A DNA stretch of 64,000 nucleotides from Catellatospora coxensis (GTDB lineage Bacteria; Actinomycetota; Actinomycetes; Mycobacteriales; Micromonosporaceae), in contig NZ_BONI01000001.1 of assembly GCF_016862635.1 (NCBI RefSeq), positions 186,001 through 250,000 on the forward strand, in the 5' to 3' direction. Positions 9,759-18,009 of this stretch are shown in pieces (positions within the stretch are counted from its first letter, which is position 1; every line of letters begins with the position of its first letter). Made by a program: the position numbers and the translations under genes. The notes under the pieces were generated by a model, which saw only the letters and a list, made by a program, of their open reading frames with translations, was not told where the DNA came from and did not search any database.

Positions 9759-11740
9759 CCCAGCTGACATTCGATCACCACATGCTGTCCCGCCTGCACC
9801 GCCGTGTTCGGGGCCGGCTCCTGGTTCACGACCTTGAACCAGTTCTTGTCCCCGAGCACGCCTCGGACCTCGACCTGTAGCCCCATCGAGGCGAGCAGGC
9901 CCTCGGCGTCGCCGCAGCGCGCGTTGCGCACCTCCGGCATCGCCCTGACGTTCTGATTGTTGCTGACCTGCAGTTTCACCTCATCGTTGGGCTCCGCGCC
10001 GGCACCGTTGGCTGGTGTCTGCTTCACCACGATGTCGTACGGCTTGTCGGATTCGACGCGTTCGACGGTCACCCGCAGTTGGAGCTTCTGGAGGATGTCG
10101 GTCGCCTCGGCCACCGTCTTGCCCTCGACGAACGGCACGGTGACCGGGGCCTTGCCCTTGCTGACGATGACCTTGACCTCGGCGCCGGGCCTGACCTCGG
10201 TGTCGGCCTTCGGATCGGTCGACAGCACGGTGCCCTTCGGGGCGAGGTCGTCGTACTTCTCCCCGGCCTTGACCGGCTTCAGCTTCAGCGGTGCGGCCTG
10301 CAGGTCGGCCACGGCCAGCTCCCACGACTTGCCGACCACGTCGGGCACCAGGTAGCGCTCGGGCCCGTTGGACAGCGTCAGGACGACCGTGCCGCCGCGC
10401 ACGACCCGCTCGCCGGGCGGCGGGTTCTGCACGAGCACGATGTCCTTGGGCACGTCCTCGCGGTACTGCGGGTCCAGGAACCGGTACTGCAGACCGGCCT
10501 CGGTCAGCGTGCTTATGGCCTGGTCCTTGGTCAGGTTCGTCAGCTGCGGCGTCACCTCGTACCGGCCGAAGCCCAGCCACCAGCCGCCGGTCAGCACCAG
10601 CAGGGCGAGCACGACCGCGCCCGCGGTCAGCGCCGTCCGGCCCCGCGGGTCGCCCATGAGCTTGCGGTACTGCGCCTTGATCCGGTCGATCGGGCTGCTC
10701 GGGGTCGGCGCCGGGGCGCGGCGGCGCGAGCGCGGCGCGGGCTGCGCGTCGGGCAGCCGGGCCCAGGACGGGCGCGCGGCGGGCGTCACGTGGCTGACGA
10801 TCACGGTCTCCTGCTCGACCGGGCGCATCCGCTGCGTGGTGGTGCTCGCGGTGACGTTCTCCCGGGCCGCCTGCACGGCGGCCAGCAGCGCGCCCGCGTC
10901 GGTGGGGCGGCCGGCGGGGGAGCGGCGGGTCGCGGAGGCGACCAGCTCGTCCAGCACCGGGGGCAGGCCGGCGACGATGCGCGACGGCGGCGGCACGTCA
11001 CGGTCCACGTGCTGCCAGGCCACCTCGACGGGGCGCTCGGCGTCGTAGGGCACCCGGCCGGTGAGGATCTCGAACAGCACGATGCCGGCGCTGTACACGT
11101 CGCTGCGCGGGTCGGCGTGGCCGTCGGTGACCAGTTCCGGGGCGACGTAGGCGACGGTGGCCATGAGCTGGCCGCCGTTCGGGTCGTCGGCGCTCGCCTC
11201 GACGGCGCGGGCCAGCCCGAAGTCGGCCACCTTCGCGACGGCGTCGACGAGGTTGTGGCTGCCGCCGGTGGGCGCCTCGGCGACCAGCACGTTCTCGGGT
11301 TTGACGTCGCGGTGCACCAGGCCGGCGCGGTGCGCCGCGGCCAGCGCCGCCAGCACCTGCTCCATCACCGCGAGCGCCTCGACCGGGGTGAGCCGGCGGC
11401 GCTCGGCGAGGATGTCGCGCAGCGTGCGGCCGCGGACGTACTCCATCACCAGGTAGGGCAGGCCGGCGTGGGTGCCCTGGTCGTAGACGGCGACGACGTT
11501 GGGGTGGGTCAGCCGGGCGATCGTCTTGGCCTCGTCGGTGAAGCGGTCGAGGCTGAACGCCTGGCCGGCGGCGTCGCGTACCTGCGCCGGGTGAATGATC
11601 TTCAGGGCGACGGTGCGCTCCAGGCGCTCGTCCACAGCGGTGTAGACGGTCGCCATGCCACCACGAGCCACGCGACCGCGTACGCGGTAGCGCCCGTCGA
11701 CGAGTGTGCCGAGTAGTGGATCGGCGACCTGAGTGTCCAT
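9755..11740 (-). CDS. pknL: PASTA-domain Ser/Thr protein kinase (PknL position)
   Basis: A 661-residue transmembrane kinase. The Hanks kinase domain spans about 15-285: Gly loop VARGGMATVY, ATP lysine K47, catalytic HRD (143-145), DFG (173-175). A basic Pro-rich linker follows, then one membrane span (about 368-390) and four extracellular PASTA repeats to the end, which bind muropeptides or lipid II. The position matches M. tuberculosis pknL (Rv2176), next to its wHTH substrate Rv2175c. The mycobacterial protein lacks PASTA repeats, so this is a fuller version. It probably couples wall status to division and metabolism. TAGACT lies 8 bases before the ATG. Confidence 0.93.
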   Translation of the reverse strand: MDTQVADPLLGTLVDGRYRVRGRVARGGMATVYTAVDERLERTVALKIIHPAQVRDAAGQAFSLDRFTDEAKTIARLTHPNVVAVYDQGTHAGLPYLVMEYVRGRTLRDILAERRRLTPVEALAVMEQVLAALAAAHRAGLVHRDVKPENVLVAEAPTGGSHNLVDAVAKVADFGLARAVEASADDPNGGQLMATVAYVAPELVTDGHADPRSDVYSAGIVLFEILTGRVPYDAERPVEVAWQHVDRDVPPPSRIVAGLPPVLDELVASATRRSPAGRPTDAGALLAAVQAARENVTASTTTQRMRPVEQETVIVSHVTPAARPSWARLPDAQPAPRSRRRAPAPTPSSPIDRIKAQYRKLMGDPRGRTALTAGAVVLALLVLTGGWWLGFGRYEVTPQLTNLTKDQAISTLTEAGLQYRFLDPQYREDVPKDIVLVQNPPPGERVVRGGTVVLTLSNGPERYLVPDVVGKSWELAVADLQAAPLKLKPVKAGEKYDDLAPKGTVLSTDPKADTEVRPGAEVKVIVSKGKAPVTVPFVEGKTVAEATDILQKLQLRVTVERVESDKPYDIVVKQTPANGAGAEPNDEVKLQVSNNQNVRAMPEVRNARCGDAEGLLASMGLQVEVRGVLGDKNWFKVVNQEPAPNTAVQAGQHVVIECQLG

Positions 11741-11748
11741 CGCAGCGC

Positions 11749-11754
11749 AGTCTA
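11749..11754 (-). promoter_or_regulatory. -10 box of pknL (leaderless)
   Basis: TAGACT (TANNNT) lies 8 bases before the ATG of the kinase gene. Confidence 0.4.
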
Positions 11755-11824
11755 AGTCAGGTGGTGGCCCGCGTCGTACACCCGCGCGTGCGATCGCGTC
11801 GCGACCGGGCGTTTCTCCTGCATG

Positions 11825-12445
11825 TCAGGGTGTCTCCAGGTCCTCGCGGGCAGCCGGCGAACCCGGCTGCGAGGTGTCCGGGATCACGATCGCGGATGCC
11901 GACGCCAGCGCGGACGCCGACGCCGACGCCGAGGCGGACGGGCTGGGGCTGGGCGACGGGCTCGGCGAGGGAGACGGCGATGGCGTGGGCGACGGCGATG
12001 GCGTGGGCGACGACTCGCAGTCGCACGGGGTCGGCGTGGGCGAGGACGTGCGCCGCGGGCTGGGGCGGGGCGTGACCAGCCGGCCGGCCGGGACGTCCTT
12101 CACCCGGTCGGTGGGGCTCGGCGTCGCGCCGGCCTGCCGCCACGGCACGGGCTCCGCAGAACGCGCGGGTGCGGGAACCCGCGGCAGCGCCCCGGGCGTG
12201 CGCTCGTCGCCGAGCACGGCGTCCACCCCGGCCGCGACCGCGTAGTAGCCGCCGACCCCGACCGAGGCGAGGACCATCGCGCCGGCCGCCAGCACCACGC
12301 GGTGGCGGGTCCGGGGCGGCTGCGGCCCGTCGCCGACCGCGGGCATGTCGGTGGTGGTGTCGTTCGCCCGGCGCCGGGCGAGGTCGTAGCGCAGCGAGCG
12401 GCGCGCGCCGTCGATCTCCCGCTTGATCGTCTGCCAGGGATTCAT
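11825..12445 (-). CDS. Membrane-anchored protein with Ser-Pro tail
   Basis: A 206-residue protein of unknown function. It has a cytoplasmic basic N-terminus (residues 1-46, starting MNPWQTIKREIDGARRSLRYD), one membrane span (about 47-70), a linker, and then a long external tail. The tail (about 120-185) is made of PSPSP and SASASA repeats. In the DNA the same stretch consists of short near-perfect tandem repeats (about 11900-12010), which are prone to length change. The gene is divergent from the wHTH gene and sits upstream of, and collinear with, the kinase. A wall-spanning, phosphorylatable tail is plausible but not shown. Confidence 0.75.
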   Translation of the reverse strand: MNPWQTIKREIDGARRSLRYDLARRRANDTTTDMPAVGDGPQPPRTRHRVVLAAGAMVLASVGVGGYYAVAAGVDAVLGDERTPGALPRVPAPARSAEPVPWRQAGATPSPTDRVKDVPAGRLVTPRPSPRRTSSPTPTPCDCESSPTPSPSPTPSPSPSPSPSPSPSPSASASASASALASASAIVIPDTSQPGSPAAREDLETP

Positions 12446-12529
12446 CGGAGTCTCCTCTCCTCGGCCGGCACGGCGGTCGGGACGGGGATGCGGTGGTGTG
12501 CCCGGTCAGCGACGTGGCAAGGTGTGGAG

Positions 12530-12889
12530 GTGGCCGAAACTTCGCACTCGACGACCGACGCACCCACGACCTGGCTGCCCCTGCCGGATGTGGCCGAGCG
12601 CCTGGGCCTGCCGATCCTCAAGGTGCACCAGATGATCAAGGACGGCTCGCTGCTGGCCGTACGCCACGAGGGCGTGCGCCAGGTGCCAGCGGAACTGGTG
12701 GCCAACGACATCGTGCTCAAGCACCTCCCCGGCGTGCTGACGTTGCTGCGCGACGCCGGGTTCAACGACGATGAGGCCGTGCGGTGGCTCTACACCGCCG
12801 ACGACACGCTTCCGGGCACGCCCGCGGCGGCGCTCGGCGGCGACAAGGCCCGCGAGGTGAAGCGCCGGGCCCAGGCCGTGGCCTTCTGA
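12530..12889 (+). CDS. wHTH DNA-binding protein (Rv2175c-like)
   Basis: A 119-residue protein equivalent to mycobacterial Rv2175c, a winged-helix protein phosphorylated by PknL. The HTH lies in DVAERLGLPILKVHQMIKD (residues about 20-38), and the wing contains AVRHEGVRQVP. A disordered Thr/Ser-rich N-terminus (VAETSHSTTDAPTT) supplies likely phosphorylation sites. The GTG at 12530 gives the family start. The neighbouring PASTA kinase supports a kinase/substrate pair. The crtYc frame begins 2 bases after the stop, so the three genes may be cotranscribed. Confidence 0.85.
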   Translation: MAETSHSTTDAPTTWLPLPDVAERLGLPILKVHQMIKDGSLLAVRHEGVRQVPAELVANDIVLKHLPGVLTLLRDAGFNDDEAVRWLYTADDTLPGTPAAALGGDKAREVKRRAQAVAF

Positions 12890-12891
12890 CG

Positions 12892-13206
12892 GTGTACGCG
12901 TACCTGGCGGTGCTGCTCGGCTGCCTGCTGTGCGCGCTGTGGCTGGAGCCCGTGCTGCGGGTCGGGGTGCTGCGCCAGTGGCGGCGGCTGCTGCTGGTCG
13001 CCGTGCCCGTGGTGCTGGTCTTCGGCGCGTGGGACCTGCTCGCGATCGCGGCCGGGCACTGGTCGTTCGACCACGGCCAGGTGCTGGGCGTCTGGCTGCC
13101 CGGCGGCATGCCGCTGGAGGAGCTGCTGTTCTTTCTGGTGGTGCCGCTGTGCGCGATCCTCGGCTTCGAGGCCGTGCGCACGGTCCTGGATCGGGTACGG
13201 CGGTGA
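12892..13206 (+). CDS. crtYc: Lycopene cyclase subunit CrtYc-like
   Basis: A 104-residue, three-span membrane protein with a lycopene-cyclase domain. It carries the family motif PLEELLFF (about residues 67-74) in its last third. Actinobacterial carotenoid cyclases are heterodimers of two such small subunits. The partner starts with a GTGA overlap. It follows the wHTH gene by 2 bases; GTG is the start. The prenyl diphosphate synthase 2.3 kb downstream could supply precursor. The cyclase products (C40 beta-rings or C50) cannot be told from sequence alone. Confidence 0.85.
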   Translation: MYAYLAVLLGCLLCALWLEPVLRVGVLRQWRRLLLVAVPVVLVFGAWDLLAIAAGHWSFDHGQVLGVWLPGGMPLEELLFFLVVPLCAILGFEAVRTVLDRVRR

Positions 13207-13511
13207 CGTACACGGCGGCCGCCCTGCTCGGCCTGGCCGGCGCGGTGGCGGTCGACCTGCTCGTGCTGCGTACCCGGGTGCTGCTCAGCCTCGTGTTCTG
13301 GGCCACCTACCCGATCGTGCTGGTGTTCCAGCTGCTCAGCAACGGGGTGCTGACCGGCCGCGGGGTGGTCCGCTACGCGCCCGAGGCGATCACGGGCCTG
13401 CGCGTCGCGTACGCCCCGGTCGAAGACCTGCTCTTCGGTTTCGCCCTGGTGCTGTTCACGCTCTCGCTCTGGGTCTGGACCGGACGGCGGCGACGATCAG
13501 CGCGCCCGTGA
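13203..13511 (+). CDS. crtYd: Lycopene cyclase subunit CrtYd-like
   Basis: A 102-residue membrane protein and second half of the heterodimeric cyclase. It has three hydrophobic spans and the motif PVEDLLFG (about residues 74-81), equivalent to PxExxxFF of the partner. Its GTG overlaps the crtYc stop, so the two are translationally coupled. The last 56 bases overlap the 3' end of the convergent mannosyltransferase gene. No crtB or crtI is seen in the window, so the rest of the pathway must lie elsewhere. Confidence 0.82.
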   Translation: MTYTAAALLGLAGAVAVDLLVLRTRVLLSLVFWATYPIVLVFQLLSNGVLTGRGVVRYAPEAITGLRVAYAPVEDLLFGFALVLFTLSLWVWTGRRRRSARP

Positions 13512-14994
13512 CCGCGAACGCCCCCACCGCCTTCGTCAGCACCGGCACCCCCAACCCATTGGGCAGCGTCAGCACCGCGCAGACCACGGCTCCCGCGGCC
13601 ACCCACCGCCGACGCCGCGGATCCGTCTCCGCCGCAGCCAGCACCGCCAGCGGCGCGACCGCGTACCACGGATAGAACACCGGCCCGAGCAGCGCCGTAG
13701 CCGCCATCACCCACCCGCACGCCCGCACCACGGCCCCCACGTCCCCGCGCCGCCGCCACGCGCACACCAGCCCCCACACCCCGACCCCCGCCAGCGCCAC
13801 CAACCCCAGCGCCCGGCTCCCGGTCACCGCCTCATCGACCCACTCACCCCGCCCCACCAGCCGAAACACATAACCAACGGCCATCCCCACCGCAGTGGGC
13901 GGCGAACTCCACTGCACCAACTCCCCGGTCCCCCGCAACGCGGCCACCCACCCGAGCCCCAGCCCGCCGGCCGCACTCACCCCCACGAACGCGACAACCC
14001 CCGCCGCCGCCCCCGCCCACCACCGCCGCCCCAGCAACACCAGCACGAACGGCACCGCCACCACCGCCGTCACCTTGACCCCCACCGCCCCCGCCACGGC
14101 CACCCCGGCCCCCACCGCACCCCACCACGCCCCGCCCCGCCCGCGGCGACGATCTTGCGTGGACTGTGGGGACGACACGCCCGAATCGGGCAGAGGGGCA
14201 ACAGTTCGCGCAAGATCGTCGTGACTTCGGGGGCGGTGGGACAGGGCGAGTGCCAGGGCGGTGGTGGAGAGGGCGGCGACGAGGGTGTCGTTGTGGACGG
14301 CGGAGAGGGCGTGGACGGCGGTCAGGGGGGTGAGTAGGGCGAGCCAGTAGGCGGCGGGGACGGGGACGCCGCAGGCGCGGGCCAGGGGCGGTAAGGCGAG
14401 GGCGAGCAGGGCCAATGCGGCGAGGGTGAGCAGGCGCAGGCCGGCCAGGGCGCCGAGCAGGCCGCCGAGAGCGGTCGCCGCTCCGGTCAGCAGCACCGCG
14501 ACCGGGCCGTAGGGGGTGGGTGTGTGCCACCAGAGTTCGGGGACCGACGCGGTCCAGGGGCAGCCGCCGTCGGCGACCCCCATCGCGTACGGGTCCAGGC
14601 CCGCGCGCCACAGCCAGCCCTGGCAGGCGTACGCATAAGCGTCCCGGCTGCCCAGCGGCGGCGCGACCAGCAGCGGCGCGGCCCACGCCGCCCCGATGGT
14701 CAGCACCCGCCGCGCCGAGCCGCCCCGGTCCGTGCGGCCCAGCCGCCACCACGCGACCGTCCAGCCGGCCAGGCCGGCCAGCCAGCACGCCAGTCCCAGC
14801 AGGAAGCTCCCCGGCACCGCGCCGAAGCCGCCCAGCCGCAGCCCGGGTCCCGGATCGCCGCCCGGCAACGCGCCCGCCAGGTAGGCGGAGACGGCCAGCA
14901 GCAGGCCCGAGACGCAGCCCAGGGCGACCGTGGCACGGGGGACGGCGTGGCTGCCGGCTGGGCTGCCGGCTGGGCTGCTGGCTTGGGGGAGCAC
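13456..14994 (-). CDS. MptA-like polyprenol-dependent alpha-1,6-mannosyltransferase
   Basis: A 512-residue polytopic GT-C glycosyltransferase, in the position of M. tuberculosis mptA (Rv2174). That enzyme uses polyprenyl-phosphate mannose to extend lipomannan outside the membrane. About twelve hydrophobic spans are present. The acidic loop SRDAYAYACQGWLW (about residues 96-109) and HNDTLVAALS (about 230-239) match conserved GT-C features. A palindromic element (14147-14222) is inserted in frame at about residues 258-283, in a loop after a transmembrane span. Codons downstream of it favour GGG/GTG unlike the 5' half. The GTG start at 14994 is the best guess. Confidence 0.8.
   Translation of the reverse strand: MLPQASSPAGSPAGSHAVPRATVALGCVSGLLLAVSAYLAGALPGGDPGPGLRLGGFGAVPGSFLLGLACWLAGLAGWTVAWWRLGRTDRGGSARRVLTIGAAWAAPLLVAPPLGSRDAYAYACQGWLWRAGLDPYAMGVADGGCPWTASVPELWWHTPTPYGPVAVLLTGAATALGGLLGALAGLRLLTLAALALLALALPPLARACGVPVPAAYWLALLTPLTAVHALSAVHNDTLVAALSTTALALALSHRPRSHDDLARTVAPLPDSGVSSPQSTQDRRRGRGGAWWGAVGAGVAVAGAVGVKVTAVVAVPFVLVLLGRRWWAGAAAGVVAFVGVSAAGGLGLGWVAALRGTGELVQWSSPPTAVGMAVGYVFRLVGRGEWVDEAVTGSRALGLVALAGVGVWGLVCAWRRRGDVGAVVRACGWVMAATALLGPVFYPWYAVAPLAVLAAAETDPRRRRWVAAGAVVCAVLTLPNGLGVPVLTKAVGAFAVTGALIVAAVRSRPRARA
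14147..14222. repeat. Palindromic element, family 2, inside the mannosyltransferase gene
   Basis: Arms CGACGATCTTGCG (14147-14159) and CGCAAGATCGTCG (14209-14221) are exact reverse complements. Pairing continues with mismatches to ACTGT/ACAGT. A nested GCCCGA-A-TCGGGC lies in the loop. The element keeps the reading frame open and adds about 25 polar residues to the encoded membrane protein. Confidence 0.8.
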
Positions 14995-15051
14995 CAGTCG
15001 ATGATTCCACGGTCCTTGATCGCGACCACGCGACACCGCACACTCCCTGAT

Positions 15052-15492
15052 GTGGACAGGTACGCGACGCGGCGCAACATCACGATCGCCGCCGTGGTGG
15101 CGGTGCTGCTGGTCGCCGTCATGGCGCTGCTGGGGTACTGCGCGCGCACCGCGATGGCGCCCTCCGGCGAGGGCGGCGCGCCCGCTGCGTCGGCGGTCCG
15201 GACCCCGGTGTCGGGGCTGCCCACGGTGCCCCTGCGCGACCTGCCGAAGGAGGCCGTCGCCACGGTCGCGCTGATCGACGCGAACGGGCCGTTCCCGTAC
15301 GACAAGGACGGCACCGTGTTCGGCAACCTGGAGGGCATCCTGCCCCGGCAGCCGCGCGGCTACTACCGGGAGTACACGGTGCCCACGCCCGGTTCCCGCG
15401 ACCGCGGCGCGCGGCGGCTGGTCGCCGGCCGCGACGGTGACCTCTACTACACCGCCGACCACTACGAGAGCTTCCGGCAGGTGCTGCGCTGA
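15052..15492 (+). CDS. Secreted guanyl-specific ribonuclease (RNase Sa/barnase family)
   Basis: A 146-residue protein. It has an N-terminal membrane or signal segment (residues about 8-29), a linker, and then a C-terminal microbial RNase domain (about 75-146). The motif GPFPYDKDGTVFGNLEGILP matches RNase Sa. The catalytic set is present: E107 in YREYTV, an Arg in the ARR segment (about 121-122) and H137 in ADHYESF. The segment before the domain is Pro/Ala-rich. The GTG at 15052 was chosen because it precedes the hydrophobic helix. No barstar-like inhibitor gene is found in the window. The gene ends 1 base from the convergent prenyl synthase gene. Confidence 0.85.
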   Translation: MDRYATRRNITIAAVVAVLLVAVMALLGYCARTAMAPSGEGGAPAASAVRTPVSGLPTVPLRDLPKEAVATVALIDANGPFPYDKDGTVFGNLEGILPRQPRGYYREYTVPTPGSRDRGARRLVAGRDGDLYYTADHYESFRQVLR

Positions 15493-15493
15493 C

Positions 15494-16564
15494 TCAGGTC
15501 GCCCGGTGCACCGCGGCGTCGGCCAGCTCGCGCAGCATCTCGGCCGCCTCCGGCTCGACCGGCGCGGCCTCCAGGGCGGCGAGCGCCGTCGAGGTCAGCT
15601 CGGCGATGTACGCCTCCGTGCGGGCCAGCGCGCCCGACTCCGTGATGATCCGGCGCAGCTGCGCCACGCCCGACTCGTCGAGGTCGGGGCTGCCCAGCGC
15701 GGCGGCGAGCGTGTCCCGGTCGGCGGGCGCGGCGTGCGCGAGCGCCATCACGATCAGGTAGGTCCGCTTGCCCTCGCGCAGGTCGTCACCGGCCGGCTTG
15801 CCCGTGGCGACCGGGTCGCCGAACACCCCGAGCACGTCGTCGCGCAGCTGGAACGCCTCGCCCAGCGGCAGCCCGAACGCCGAGTACGCCTCGCTCAGCG
15901 CGGTGGGCGCGTCGGCCAGCGCGGCCCCCAGCAGCAGCGGGTGCTCGACGGTGTACTTCGCCGACTTGAACCGGGCCACCTGCGACGCCCGCTTCACCGA
16001 GGTGTCCGCGGACGCCTGGGTGAGCACGTCGAGATACTGCCCGATCATGACCTCGGTGCGCATCAGGTCGAACACCGGCCGGGCCCGGGCCACCGTCACC
16101 GGGTCGAGCCCGCTCTCGTGCAGCATCTCGTCGGACCAGACCAGGCACAGGTCGCCGAGCAGGATCGCCGCCGCCGCGCCGAACCCGGCGGCCCCGCCCT
16201 GCCAGCGCTCCCGGTCGTGCAGCATCGCGAACCGGCGGTGCACCGCGGGCTCGCCGCGGCGGGTGTCGGAGGCGTCCATCAGGTCGTCGTGCATCAGCGC
16301 ACTGGCCTGCACCAGCTCCAGCGCGGCCAGCGCGGACACCACGTCGTCGCGGTCGTCGCCGCCCGCGCCGCGGTAACCCCAGTAGGCGAAGGCCGGGCGC
16401 AGCCGCTTGCCGCCGCCGAGCACGAACGCCTCCACGGCGTCGGCGAGCGGGGCCAGGCCGGCGTCGATGCCCGCCATGTGCGCCCGGCGGTCGGCAAGGA
16501 AGACCGCGAGAGCCTTCTCGACCCGCGGCCGCAGCGCGGCCCGGTCCACCGGGTGAATGGTCAT
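15494..16564 (-). CDS. idsA2: Polyprenyl diphosphate synthase (IdsA2-like)
   Basis: A 356-residue all-trans prenyltransferase that joins isopentenyl diphosphate to allylic diphosphates. The first Asp-rich motif is DDLMD (about residues 93-97) and GGKRLRPAF is the conserved substrate-binding segment. The second motif is the shorter LRDDVLG form near residue 240. The place in the cluster matches M. tuberculosis idsA2 (Rv2173). With the cyclase genes nearby, a geranylgeranyl diphosphate role for carotenoids or quinones is plausible. TAAGTT lies 6 bases before ATG 16564, so the transcript is probably leaderless. Confidence 0.92.
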   Translation of the reverse strand: MTIHPVDRAALRPRVEKALAVFLADRRAHMAGIDAGLAPLADAVEAFVLGGGKRLRPAFAYWGYRGAGGDDRDDVVSALAALELVQASALMHDDLMDASDTRRGEPAVHRRFAMLHDRERWQGGAAGFGAAAAILLGDLCLVWSDEMLHESGLDPVTVARARPVFDLMRTEVMIGQYLDVLTQASADTSVKRASQVARFKSAKYTVEHPLLLGAALADAPTALSEAYSAFGLPLGEAFQLRDDVLGVFGDPVATGKPAGDDLREGKRTYLIVMALAHAAPADRDTLAAALGSPDLDESGVAQLRRIITESGALARTEAYIAELTSTALAALEAAPVEPEAAEMLRELADAAVHRAT

Positions 16565-16570
16565 GGGACG

Positions 16571-16576
16571 AACTTA
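16571..16576 (-). promoter_or_regulatory. -10 box of idsA2 (leaderless)
   Basis: TAAGTT (TANNNT) lies 6 bases before the ATG. It overlaps the stop codon of the upstream regulator gene. Confidence 0.45.
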
Positions 16577-17881
16577 GTTCACTCCCAGCCGGGTGGATGA
16601 CCCCGGTAGGTATGACGTGAGCTGGGTGATCAGCTCACTCAGTTCACGCACCGGGCGGGTCTGCGGCCGGGCCGCCAGCCGTACCGACAGCTCGCGCGCC
16701 TGCTCGGCCGCCCGCGCCGACCCCGCCCGCACCGCCTCGACGGCCGCGTCCGCGCCGACCGCGCAGGCCTGCTCCACCTCGCCGACACCCAGCAGGGCAC
16801 GCGCCAGCCAGCCCGCATAGACCGCCCGGGTACGCGGCTGACCGCGCCTCGGCCGGTGCCGGCCCGGCTGCTCCAGCAGCGGCAGCGCCCGCACCGGCCG
16901 GTCCAGCACGACCAGGCACCGGCCTGCCATGGCGGCCAGTTCCGCCTGGTCCAGCCAGTACAGCCAGGACGGCTCCTGTTCCGGGCGCATCCGGTCGCCG
17001 AGCCGCCGGGCGATCAGCAGGCCGTCGGCCGCGGCCCGCCCGTCCCCGGCCCGCGCCGCGGCCAGCGCCGCCCGGTGCGCGAGCAGCGCCCGCAGTCCCG
17101 GACTGCCCGCCCGGCGCACGCCCGCCGCGGCGATCCGGGCCAGCCGCCACGCCGCCCCGGGATCGGTGCCGCAGAGCAGGTGGCTGGCCGCGCCCAGCAC
17201 GTGCCCGCCCAGCGCCGCATCACCCGCCTCCACCGCCAGCCCCAGCCCCGCCCGGTACGCCCGCAGCGCCGCCGGGCGGTCCCCGGCGTCGGTGGCCGTC
17301 CACCCGGCGAGCTGTGCCAGCTCCGTGACCGGGCGCAGCAGGCGACGGCGGTCCGCGCCGCGGGCGCGGTGCAGCCGGTCGGCGGCCTGCTGCCAGCGCC
17401 GGTGCACGATGGGGGCCAGATCGGCGCCACCGACGAGATCGTCCATCCGCCGCAGCTCGGCGATCTGCCGGTCGAGTTCGGTGACCCCGCCGCCGTCGTG
17501 GCGAGGTCGGGCGAGATGCCGTACAGCATGCCGGTCCGACGGGTCCCAAGACGCGTCCGGGGGGACGTCGCTGTTCACGGTGTGGCGCAGCCACTGCTCG
17601 GCGAGTTGGTGCAGACGGGTGACGCTGTCGGCGGGGGCGGGCAGGCCCAGCGGCCGCGCGGCGGCGGCCAGCCGAGCAGGTGGCAGGTCGAGCACGAGCG
17701 CCAGCCAGGCCAGCCACTGCGCGCCGGGCAGCCGGTCGCCACGCTCCCAGCGGCTCACCTCGTGCCTGGTCACCGTGGTGACCCCGGCCGCCGCGCAGAG
17801 CAGCGCGGCGAGCCTGGTCTGGCTGTACCCGCGGCGTCGTCGGGTCTCGGCGATCACTCTGCCCAGCGGTGGACGGGACAC
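16574..17881 (-). CDS. XRE-family regulator with helical repeat domain
   Basis: A 435-residue regulator. The N-terminal XRE helix-turn-helix covers residues about 5-70 (GYSQTRLAALL..VTRHEVSRWERGDRLP). The remaining ~350 residues are Ala/Leu/Arg-rich helices resembling TPR repeats, as in many Streptomyces regulators that respond to small ligands or peptides. The ligand and targets are unknown. The GTG start follows GGAGG (in CCTGGAGGCCGCC) on the minus strand. It lies directly upstream of idsA2 but separated by that gene's own promoter. Confidence 0.82.
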   Translation of the reverse strand: MSRPPLGRVIAETRRRRGYSQTRLAALLCAAAGVTTVTRHEVSRWERGDRLPGAQWLAWLALVLDLPPARLAAAARPLGLPAPADSVTRLHQLAEQWLRHTVNSDVPPDASWDPSDRHAVRHLARPRHDGGGVTELDRQIAELRRMDDLVGGADLAPIVHRRWQQAADRLHRARGADRRRLLRPVTELAQLAGWTATDAGDRPAALRAYRAGLGLAVEAGDAALGGHVLGAASHLLCGTDPGAAWRLARIAAAGVRRAGSPGLRALLAHRAALAAARAGDGRAAADGLLIARRLGDRMRPEQEPSWLYWLDQAELAAMAGRCLVVLDRPVRALPLLEQPGRHRPRRGQPRTRAVYAGWLARALLGVGEVEQACAVGADAAVEAVRAGSARAAEQARELSVRLAARPQTRPVRELSELITQLTSYLPGSSTRLGVN

Positions 17882-18009
17882 GGCGGCCTCCAGGCTCGTC
17901 CCACGGCGTTAGCGGACAACAGCCGACCCCCGGCGCAGGCCCCCATGCGCCGAACCGTTTCTACCGTCCGGGTACGACACCGTGCCTCCGCCCCGGCCGG
18001 CGGCGACCG

